From Baffinella frigidus (Eukaryota; Cryptophyceae; Cryptomonadales; Baffinellaceae): DNA of 23,925 nt. Below the pieces are notes generated by a model. It made no database searches, was not told the DNA's origin, and saw nothing but the letters and a program-made list of their open reading frames with translations. The DNA is taken from contig MU646367.1 in the NCBI GenBank assembly GCA_026770585.1, positions 353,533-377,457 on the forward strand, written 5' to 3'. The stretch's first letter is position 1. Every line of letters starts with the position of its first letter. A program made the position numbers and the translations under genes. Below are positions 7,758 to 16,600 of this stretch, piece by piece.

Positions 7758-10700
7758 TCACACCTCCACCTGATCCACGTCCAACTGAAGGATGTCGGCG
7801 TCGCAGTGAAGCAAGCTGCACACACCCCACGTCAGATTCAGGACAGCCGAGCGAGGCGCAAGCCAGAAAGGAGAGCTGGCAGGAAACGTGCTCTGACAAA
7901 CGGGAGAGGGATGCCGCACCTTCCTAGACTAGGGCGCGTGCGGCCGAGGTCGCCATGCACAAACTCCTTGACGTATGTCCCTGCCTCCTGCCACCCGCCG
8001 CACGGATGGGGCACGTCAGCGAGGCAACCCCACGGCAGGCTGTAGCCACGCGCCATGAGCATATCACCTCTCGCGCTATTTCCTGCTCAGACACCGCCTC
8101 GGTGGAGGTGCATACATGGCGGCCGTTGGTAGTAGGAAAGGTCTCTCTCTAGCACAGGTGGAGCGCACCACAGCGCACGATGGTAATTGAGACCCGGGGA
8201 GCGGCGGGGGGGAGGGGGGCAAAACCGTTTGGAGGTCGAGGAGGAGGAAGCGGGGGTTGACGACAGTGCATTTGATGCTGTGGATGTGGCGCACGCGCGT
8301 CGCGAGCGAGCGGCGATGCAGCACCCGCACGGGCGTGTCCTGGTGTCAGGGCCGTGGTGAGGATGAGCCCGCCCGACTGTATTCGGGGCATCGAGGAAAG
8401 GCCCCATTCAGGGCTGCACGTGACTTCATTACAGGGGTACCTCGCTCATAAGAAAGCGCCTCCCCCTAGGACCCTACAGTAGGCCTATACCTAGGGCCTC
8501 ATGGTGGCGCTCATGAGAAAGCGCCTCCCCCTAGGACCCTACAGTAGGCCTATGCCTAGGGCCCCATGGTGGCGCTCATAAGAAAGCGCCTCCCCCTAGG
8601 ACCCTACAGTAGGCCTATGCCTGGGGCCCTATGGTGGCCCTAGGGGGGGGGGGGGGCGCTTTCTTATTAGCGAGGCACCCCTGTAAAGGCATCAGAGTTG
8701 CAAGGATGGTCTGACATCTGGTCGATCGTATCGGGGAAAGGCCCCATTTTGGACTGCACGTGACTTCAGTAAAGGCATCAGAGTTGCAAGGACGGTCTCA
8801 AGCGTAGGGGCCTATCCAGGACCTGTTTCGAGAGTCATAAAGAAGAAGAAGAAGAAGAGGAAGAATGGGGTGACACCTGGTCGATGGGGAAAGGAGTGGC
8901 CATGGCGTTGATCTCCGCGATGCGCGCGGGCGAGACTTCTTTCGAGGTCCACACCTGCTTCACGGTTGCGGGTTAAGGGTCTAGGGTCTAGGGTTTAGCG
9001 CAGCCACCACAGCCCCACCACTCTTCACTAACCCAGGTCGCAGGTTTTACATCAGGGCGATGCCTCGACAGAGCAGGGTTGGTACCAGAAACGCCTGAAT
9101 TAGTCAACAGGCGCGGGAAATCTGGGAGCGAGCGATACTAGTTGGGTTTTGGTGAGAGGCGGGAGCGGCCAGACGGGTTGGGAGACGCAGCGAGTGTGGA
9201 GGAGAGCGGCGCGGTGGGTTTCGGGTTTAATATTTAGGGTTCAGGGTCCAGGGTTCAGGGTTTAGGGTTTAGGGTTTAGGGTTTAGGGTTTAGGGTTTGG
9301 GGTTGAGGATTTAGGGTTCAGGGTGTAGGGTGTGGGTGTAGGGTAAAGGGCTGGGGCGGGACAAGCGCGCGGTAGAATTTGCGCTTGGTCTCGCCGGAGC
9401 TCTTGATCAGCTGGATGTAGCTTCGCCCCACTGCCCGCACCCGGTTCACCTGCGGTGATAGTCATACAGTTAGTGCTCTCCACGCCTCAACTTTTCACGC
9501 CATAAGTGCCCCGGGATAAGCCGTGGATTACTATCATCCGGCAGGAACCAGGGGCTGAGGCGTGTGGTTCTCATAGTCCCTGGGGACTCAAATTATGGCA
9601 ATTATGGTGTGGGTAGACGTGGCCTGCAGGGTCTGAGTGAGGAGACCGCGCGCGGTTGGGGGCGTCAGGTTCATCGCTTCCTACGCCCAGCATGTCTAGG
9701 TTTCGGTCGCAGGTTACGAGCCTGGACAAAAAACGCTTGTGAACCGCCAGTGTCCTAGGCTCGTAACCTAAGACCCAAATCTGGGCGCTTGCTGTTACCA
9801 CGCGGCGCGAGATGAAGGCACGGCAGGGGAGGATGGGCACCTGGATGAGGCTGGTCGACGCGTTGATGGCAGCCTCAATCTGCGTGTACACGCCCCTCTC
9901 CTTCCCCTCCCCCGGTGTGGCCCCGGGCCGACTCGCTGCCGCCTGCACCCATCAAAACGTTGATATCAGAAAAGCCTTTTTTAGAAGTCGTGTTATGAAG
10001 TCAACCCCCCTACAAATTCTTCAACTAATGCGTAGAGAAAAGAATAAGTTCACGAATGTTTAGAGGAATTGACTTGAGAAACCGACTTTGAAAAAGGCTT
10101 TTCTGAGATAAACGTTGTTGGCAACCACCACTGAGGGCTCTCGCTGAGCATTACCAGGCAGCATGCCCACTGCTGCAGAAGGAACAGCCTCCAGGCGGCA
10201 TGCCGGGGACGTCTGGGGGCATCAATAGGTGTGGGCACTTGACCAGGGAGGGGGCTGGGGATAGAGCGGCGTGGTTGGGGATGGGAATGAAAGAACCTCG
10301 GGAGCCGGCGGGGGCAGGTGTGGGTTCGACGGAAGGGTTTTGGCATCCACAAGCTCAATGTAGAACGGCCGCCCCTGTACAGTCCACGCCACGAGTTCGT
10401 CAGTGGCAACATCCGCCGACGGTTCGAAAACGGCGAGCGCGCAGGGCTGCATGCGTGGATGATTGTTCTGGGGGGTGAATGGGGGTGCAGCAAGACTTTG
10501 TTCCGAGGGTGAATGGGGGTGCAGCAAGACTGGCGTTGACGCTGGGCGCTCTCAGATGGAGGAGCTGTCGAACCTCCTCCGACGTGTACACCCTGGCCTC
10601 AGGGTCTGGAGTGCAGTTTCAGGGTTTGAGGTGTGGGGTTTAGTGATGCTGGAGCAACAGACCTCCCCGAGCATGCGAACATCAACATCTTCGCGGCCCG

Positions 10701-13114
10701 ACCCCATGAACTTGCACTCCCCAGCGTTGAAGTGCGGGCCAAGTTCCTTGAGGATCAGAGACTGCACTGAGTCCCCGATGTCCCCGTGCGCTTCGTTCCA
10801 CGGCGACTGGCTCACCTGGGGTGGGGGGTTGGGTGTTACAGCATGTCACGCTCACGCGGTGGGATGGTTATGTGATGAGCGCTTCCAAGTTTGAGAGGGA
10901 CGGCGGGCGCAGGGTGCAGGTAAGCAGGGTGTAGGGTGCCCAACGCAGGGTACGCAAAGCAGGGCGGATGGTGCACGGCTCTGACGCAAAGCGGTCCCCA
11001 CGCCTCCGACGCTGCACCAGTGCCACGCGCCAGATTTGGTTACGGTCAAAGGTTTTGGGTGTAGGGGTTTGGTTTAGGGTTGAGAATTTAGGGTTTAGGG
11101 TGTGGGGTTTGGGGTTTAGGGGTTGGGGTTTAGGGTTTAGGGTTTAGGGTTTGGGTGTTTGGGGTTTGGGGTTTGGGGTTTGGGGTTTGGGGCTTGGGGT
11201 TTGGGGTTTGGGGTTTGGGGTGTGGGGTTCAGGGCGGTGAGTGGAGTCGCAGCACTGACCTCGCGAGAGTACTTGCAGTAGTGTCCACCGACAAAGATCG
11301 GCTCGCGCTCCACCTTGATCGTTATCTCCGGCTCCTCGGTCACCTCCTTTGGCGGCCACGGAAACATCTGGGTTTGGGATGTAGGGTTTAGGGGTTGGGG
11401 GTCAGGGTGTAGGGTTTAGGGTGTAGGATGGTCCATGGTCTATGGTCTATGGTTAATGGTCAAGGTTTTACGGTTGAGGGTTTATGCTTTAGGGTTTAGG
11501 TTTGAGAGTGTTGGGTGTAGGGTGTGGGGTTTGACGTTTAGCGTTTGGGGTGTGGGGTTTAACTTTCAGGGTTTAGGGTGTGGGGTGAAGGGTGTAGGGT
11601 GTGAGTGTAGAGTTTAGTGTTTAGTGTTAAGTGTTTAGTGTTTAGTGTTTAGGGTTTAGGGTTCAGGGTTTAGGGTTCAGGATTTAGGGTTTAGGGTTGA
11701 GCGTTAAGGATCCAGGGTTTAGGGTTCAAGGTTTAGGGTTTAGGGTTCAGGTTTTAGGGTGTACAATGTGGGGTGTAGGGTGTAGGGTGTAGGGTTTAGA
11801 GTTTAGGGTCCAAGGTTTAGGGTGCAGGGTTTAGGGTTTAGGGGTAAAGGGTTTGGGTTGGAAGGTTCAGGGTGTAGGGTGTAGGGTGTAGGGTGTAGGG
11901 TTCAGGTTTGAAAGTTCAGGGTGTATGGTTTAGGTTTTAGGGTTCAAGGTTTTGGGTTGAAAGGTTCAGGGTGTAGGGTGCAGGGCATAGTGTGTAGAGG
12001 TCAAGGTTAAGGGTTTCTAACCCAATCGGTTTCTCAGGCCCGCGCTTCACACCATCACGGGCAGGCTTCTTCAGCATTGCACGGTGCGGCCTGAATCTAG
12101 TTGAATCTGCAGGAGGCAGCCGCGGGCGACGATTGACGAGATGGTACTCAGGAAAGTGTTTGGCCGTCGCAGAGAGAGTGAGAAGGAGGGAGGGAGGGAG
12201 GGAGGGAGAGGGAGGGAGAGAAAGAGAGAAAGAGAGAAAAAAGAGATACCGACAGATTGAGGGAGAAAGAGAAAGAGCATGAGTGAGAGAGAGCAAACGG
12301 TGGGTGCAACCTTTGAGATGGCGCCCGGTGGCATGGCACCGAGCACCGAGACGACGACGGCGATGTTCTCAACCTCGTGAACCGCCCCACGGCGCTGGCC
12401 CTGCTCGCGCTTCCCGCGCTGAGTGCGCGGAGCATTCTTGCCTACCAGGAGAAGGTCTTTCTCCCCAGCCGTGTCCTTGTGCCGGAACTCAACATCGATC
12501 TTGAGGCGCCCGCCGTAGTCGGCTTCACCCTGGTCAAGCTTCGCGCCGACCAGCGCCGTGACCCCCCCCGCGACCATCCAGCGGAACGCCTCCTTCGTCT
12601 CAACTATTTTGGACTTGCTGGGGATGGTGCCCTGTGTTCCAGCTGCGGCAAGACGCTCGCGAAGAATCGTGTCGACGCGGTCGCTCGCGAGATGCTGGCG
12701 GATGAGCACGGCCGATGGCGCCGAGAGCGAAAGAATGAACGTGGAGAGCGACTCCGGGCTGTACCCCAGCTCCCGGATCCGCCGCCCAACCTTCTCCGCC
12801 ACCGGCTCCCCTCGCTCAGCCAGAATCCCGAGGCACGTGGCGCAGTTCGCGGTACCGCCAGGTTGGCAAGGTGGGGGCGGGGGTTCCTGCACGGCCAGCT
12901 CCTTGCACATCGCATCACGCAGCGCCGCCTCGGGAATGGCGTACAGAGATGGAACCCGCACCCCGGCCATGCAGAGGGCGCAGCGGGCGCACACGCATTC
13001 GAGAGAGAGGATCGCGCTGAGCTGCTTCCCCTTGCCACCCGCGATCTCTTTCCGGATCTGCATGGAGGCCTCATCGTTGGCGGCGATGGGATCCATGACG
13101 ATGGGATCCGCCAT
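7758..13114 (-). CDS. PUS10: tRNA pseudouridine synthase Pus10
   Basis: Pus10 converts uridine to pseudouridine at T-arm positions of tRNA in archaea and eukaryotes. Ten exons on the minus strand: 13114-12311, 11367-11260, 10815-10663, 10374-10297, 9942-9799, 9449-9363, 8954-8877, 8339-8226, 7987-7920 and 7815-7758. All phases match, giving 563 residues (human Pus10 is about 530). Exon 1 has the N-terminal cysteine clusters CVCARCALC (about 40-48) and CATC (91-94), then a THUMP-type region (RHKDTAGEKDLLLVG). Exon 2 gives REPIFVGGHYCKYSRE. Exon 3 gives GSGREDVDVRMLGE with the catalytic Asp, about residue 347. Exon 4 gives GRPFYIELVDAKTL and exon 7 VWTSKEVS...PIDQ. Exon 8 gives DTPVRVLHRRSLATRVRHIH, exon 9 EAGTYVKEFVHGDLGRTRPSLG, and exon 10 DADILQLDVDQVEV followed by the stop. 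All donors are GT. Introns carry telomere-like arrays, a GA-rich tract and two inverted-repeat elements. The start ATG lies 549 bp from the TAF1 ATG, divergently. Confidence 0.95.
8430..8685. mobile_element. TA-flanked inverted-repeat element (MITE-like) in PUS10 intron 7
   Basis: Terminal inverted repeats 8432-8460 and 8655-8683 match at 27 of 29 bases (outer ends CAGGGGTACCTCGC and CAGGGGTGCCTCGC) and are flanked by TA on both sides. Inside are three tandem 65-bp units (8451-8515, 8516-8580, 8581-8645) and a run of 14 G. No transposase is encoded, so it is non-autonomous. TA target duplication is typical of Tc1/mariner elements. A nearby uninterrupted copy of the flank (8732-8798) shows the original site. 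Confidence 0.85.
8732..8798. repeat. Uninterrupted duplicate of the element's target sequence
   Basis: This stretch matches the sequence flanking the 8430-8685 element (8393-8431 joined to 8686-8712), including GCACGTGACTTCA and TAAAGGCATCAGAGTTGCA. It has a single TA where the other copy carries the element. It therefore serves as an internal empty site. Sequence just before it (8711-8725) also resembles the exon 7 boundary at 8870-8885. Confidence 0.8.
9225..9355 (+). repeat. Telomere-like array in PUS10 intron 6
   Basis: TTTAGGG, TTCAGGG and TGTAGGG units on the plus strand, C-rich in the PUS10 sense direction. The array begins within about ten bases of the exon 6 donor (sense direction). 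A smaller patch lies near 8970-8998. Confidence 0.88.
9711..9769. repeat. 13-bp perfect inverted repeat in PUS10 intron 5
   Basis: AGGTTACGAGCCT (9711-9723) and AGGCTCGTAACCT (9757-9769) around 33 bp. Four further bases beyond the inner ends can pair with a one-base bulge. It is not a tRNA: no acceptor stem or D-arm is present. Confidence 0.7.
9956..10116. mobile_element. Foldback/MITE-like element in PUS10 intron 4
   Basis: Outer arms 9956-9981 and 10091-10116 match at 24 of 26 bases (AACGTT...CAGAAAAGCCTTTTT). Pairing continues imperfectly inward through AAGTCG and AAGTCAA, for about 50 bp per arm. The element is AT-rich in GC-rich surroundings and encodes no protein. I see no target duplication. 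A non-autonomous transposon is the likeliest reading. Confidence 0.7.
10473..10531. repeat. 25-bp perfect direct repeat in PUS10 intron 3
   Basis: The 25-bp unit beginning GGGTGAATGGGGGTGCAG occurs at 10473-10497 and 10507-10531 without mismatch, a period of 34 bp. Perfect identity in an otherwise degenerate intron suggests a recent tandem duplication. Confidence 0.85.
11055..11233 (+). repeat. Telomere-like array with a homogenised GGGGTTT block, PUS10 intron 2
   Basis: Mixed TTTAGGG units pass into a near-perfect run of GGGGTTT 7-mers at about 11158-11222 (CCCCAAA on the PUS10 sense strand). The same variant forms a separate block in TAF1 at 19262-19338. Confidence 0.9.
11370..12010 (+). 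repeat. Long telomere-like array in PUS10 intron 1
   Basis: About 640 bp of TTTAGGG, TTCAGGG, TGTAGGG and TTTAGTG units, plus an ATGGTCT patch near 11427-11455. On the PUS10 sense strand it is C-rich and runs right up to the exon 2 acceptor. No exon is recognisable inside. Confidence 0.9.
12174..12296 (+). repeat. GA-rich microsatellite in PUS10 intron 1
   Basis: Purine tract made of AGGG repeats followed by AGAGAAAG repeats. On the PUS10 sense strand it is a polypyrimidine CTCC/TTCTCT tract just downstream of the exon 1 donor. The AGGG part could form a G-quadruplex on the template strand. Confidence 0.85.
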
Positions 13115-13662
13115 GGTCGCTGCTATCTTCGCTCGTGGACGCCGGGGGTTTAGGAGAAAACTCCAACCTCTCGCTCCCCTCTCGTGGCCACAAAGTCACC
13201 CAGGATTGTTGGGGGGGTATTTCAAAAGTCATTTGTCAGGGACAAATATTTCAAAAGTCCTTGTGTGGTGCACAAATGGCTCAAAAAACAGCCAACGGCT
13301 CAAATGCCAGTCACGAAATGCCCCTCCTGCATGATCAGGTTGCGAACCGCAGGCTTCTTGAGCTTCCGGGGAAGGAGGGAGGGCTCTTTTGTTCGCGCTG
13401 CTGACTTGCAAGCTCGACCTGGACAGCACACCCAGAGACGATCCGACGCCCCCCCGTGAGGCGGGGGCTGCCTTGCTGGCAAAGCGGCGTCAGGACCATG
13501 TGGTAATTCGTGGAGGAGCTGTTTCAGGTTTCTCAGCTGCTGAGGCGCTGAGCGCAGGAGTGGCGCACAGATCCGCCTCGCGAGCACACACAAGGTGCCC
13601 TGCGGAACCGGGCGAGGACTCGTGGCGTGACGGGGGCCGCATTCTAGGCGGCGCGGGTCGAG
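13115..13662. promoter_or_regulatory. Divergent promoter gap between PUS10 and TAF1
   Basis: The 548-bp gap between the two start codons should drive both genes. At 13218-13259 a 13-bp sequence (TATTTCAAAAGTC) occurs twice, 29 bp apart. Between the copies sits a perfect dyad, ATTTGTC-agg-GACAAAT (13231-13247). Direct repeats around a dyad look like a binding site for a dimeric factor. I see no TATA box and no telomere-like repeat. Regulatory function is inferred. Confidence 0.5.
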
Positions 13663-16600
13663 ATGGGGGAGCTCGACAAGTTCTGGCTCGGGAACGTGAA
13701 CGAAAAGGGGGAGGTCGACCAGGAGGGTTACGATGATGATACCAAGGAGGGGCTGCTCAAGACTACGCGCGAGGAGAAGCTCTCGAGCAACTCGGTCAAC
13801 GCCACGGACACCACAGGCGGAGATGAGGACTTTCAGATGCCTGTCAACTCCGTGGTCAAGTCCAAGAACGCGGTCGATTACACTGATGAGCAGGAGGCCG
13901 CAGAGGATGACGCGAGCAACGACAAGTACGTCGAGCGTGCCAAGGCGCTGCTGAACCGCACAGCACCGGCGGCAGCGCAATCCGTGCGCAGAACTGACGA
14001 CGACTACGACGATGAGGAGGAGGAGGACGAACAAGCGCCAGGCAGCAGCTCCGCCAAGCCGCCCGCTCCTGCAGCTGCACCTCCAGGGGACCCTTCAGCC
14101 GCGGCGCACGCACACGTGGACGCAGCTGAAGGGCAGGCTCCCGCCGCTGTGCCCGGGGCTGCAGGCGACGTGGGGGGGGGGGCGAGCGCGAAGGACAGGC
14201 GGCGGAACGTTGCTGGGCCGCAGAAGGTGGATCCGTGGGCGACGCAGGTGAATCTGCGGAAGAACGGGATGCTGATGCTGAGCGAGATGTACGACGGTCC
14301 GGTGAAGATGCCGCGCATGATCCGCGGCCGCAAGAACACTTTCTCCTTGAACAGCAAGGTGCGTCCCCCCACAACCCAATCCCCCCCCGCGACCTCATCC
14401 GTGCATCCCCAGGGCGTTGGGCGCAGAAATTGCCCTGCCCCCCCTACCCTGCTCACCAAATGGCATTACTGGTAGGTGGAGGTGATGAGTGACGAGGAGG
14501 AGAGGTTCGTGGACGAAGCAGCAAGACGCGGGGCCGCTGCCGCCTCCATGCGCCTTCGCGACCGCATGGTCTGCCCCCCCCACCCCCCCACCCCTTCCCC
14601 GAGACGTTTTCCCCGCAGAGAAACTGCGGCGCCCCGTGGGAATTTTCATGCGGTGGCTGGGCGGATATGCTGAGGTGACGCCGCATCCTCCCTGGCTGAG
14701 ATGCGGGGGGGGTGCGGCAGATGGAGCCGGAGGTGAGCGACGAGGAGGAGATGCAGGAGAAGAAGCGCAAGGACGAGGCTGCGTCCGCCGCTGGACTGGC
14801 GTTAGCGGCGTCTGCCTCGGTGGACCAGCCTCCGGTTCCAGGGGATGGCGACGGGGATGCGCTGATGGCGGCGGAGGGGGGGGATGGGAAGGTGGCGGAG
14901 GAGGAGAAGGAGGGGGGGGGGGCGCGGGGGGTGTTGAAAGGGGCGACGTCGCAGACGCCGAAAACGCTGGAGCTGCAGATGTGGGAGGATAACATCATCT
15001 GGGATGGGAGCAGCAGCGACGAGGGGGACGACGAGCGCGAGGAGAAAGATAGTGGGGACGAGGAGGAGGAGGATGCCGCGCCGATGCTGCTCGATCCCGT
15101 CGTTCCACACGACGCCGGCGGTGAGACCCTACACCCTCAACCAGCGCTGACACGCACACCATTCCCTCGCTCTGACTGACTGAGCGCTCGCGAGCCGGAA
15201 CCAGCGCTCCCACGCGCTCCACTTCTTCGCTCTGGCTGACACCAGGCTGGCGCTGCGTGCCTTGGCGCAGGTTGGAGCTGTGGCTGGCAGAGGCGGTGTG
15301 TAGCCTCGCAGGGCACGCTGAGGGTGGGTGCTGCGACTGACTACCCGTGAGAGTGCTGACTGCCTAGACTTCACCGCGTCTGACTGACTTGCCTACACGG
15401 CAGGCAACGGAATGATGGACATGCTGTTCGGCGGCGGGGGCGACGACATGGTGCTCGCGCCCGGCGGAAGAGGAGGAGACGATGGCGTCGAAATTATCGC
15501 GCCGGATGATGACAAGAAGCATGGTCCGGGAAACGGAAAAAAGCACGTCTCGTTGACAATCGGTACGCCCGGGGTCGTGTGTTTTTCAGGGGGGGGGGTA
15601 GTTGTTTGGGCGGCTTTGATTTGGTTGTGTGCGCGGGGTCTTGTTTGTCCTGGTGCCATCGTGCATCCTCGTGCGCAGTGCAATGCTTGGATTTGCCGGG
15701 GAGGTCCGTTGTTGATAGCGCCTGGAGAAATCATAGTGCTGCATTGTCGTTGAATATCTTGACAGCATGGATTGAGGTGAGGGCACCTCTGGTGTCCCCC
15801 CGCCACGCCTTCACCACGGACCCTTGCTCTCCTCCCCTCGGCACCCCTGGACGCTCACCCTTGGTTCCCACCCCGCAGTGGAGCGGATAGCGCTATCTAA
15901 GCGCTATTTCGCTGAGCGGGACGTGCACAACCCCACAAATGAGGTGGTGATCAACCAGCGCAACGTCAAGCTCGAAGACGGCGCTTGGCTCGATCACATC
16001 CTCTGGCAAGACTCGGTACCCCCTCTCCCCGCGCCCTGCAGCGCTTCCATATTATGCGGATGTTGCGCGTGAGCGAGCACCCGTCCCCGCGCCACACACA
16101 AGTGCCGCTTCCAGCCTCCCGTCGCGCATCTTTCCCCGCGTGCAGCACGCGTGCGCGCAGGTGCGTAGGTGCAGCTTCCTGCCACGTGTTGTCCAGTGGG
16201 CAGTGTAGTTGTTTCGGCGCCCCCCCCGGGAGTGATGGGAGGCGCTCGTTTCAGCCCCACACCCCACACCCCTAAACCCCTAAACGCCTAAACCCGAAAC
16301 CCCCGCGTGGCAGGATCGGAAACGAGTGGCGCAGACAGGGGGATCCCTCCCCCGCCGCTTCGGGGGAGGCGGGCGCCGCGTCGGCGGCAGCAGCCTCGCG
16401 CGCCAGACGCCGCTCGCGCCCCACTCGCGCGCCGAGCGCGTGCACGACTGCGTGCCGCCGTGGTGGTCGCGCCCGTGCGAGCACAAGCAGCTCTCGCTCG
16501 AGTCGCTCGCGATGAGACTCGACCTCTCGAATGACCACTACTACCAGGCAACTACCTGTACCCGCTGCTCACCCCCCGCTGCGTCCCCCCCTCTGCTTCC

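Noticed and set aside
8430-8685. CRISPR-like array from the three regular 65-bp units
   Set aside because: There are no short repeats with unique spacers; whole units are copied. The flanks are inverted repeats with TA, typical of a transposable element in a eukaryotic intron.
12004-12065. Minus-strand reading KPARDGVKRGPEKPIGLE as an extra PUS10 exon
   Set aside because: Its donor phase does not match the next exon, and direct joining of exon 1 to MFPWPPKEV already fits the Pus10 family without a gap.
12377-13334. Two 258-codon plus-strand ORFs opposite PUS10 exon 1
   Set aside because: They are antisense shadows of a clear Pus10 exon in GC-rich DNA and resemble no family.
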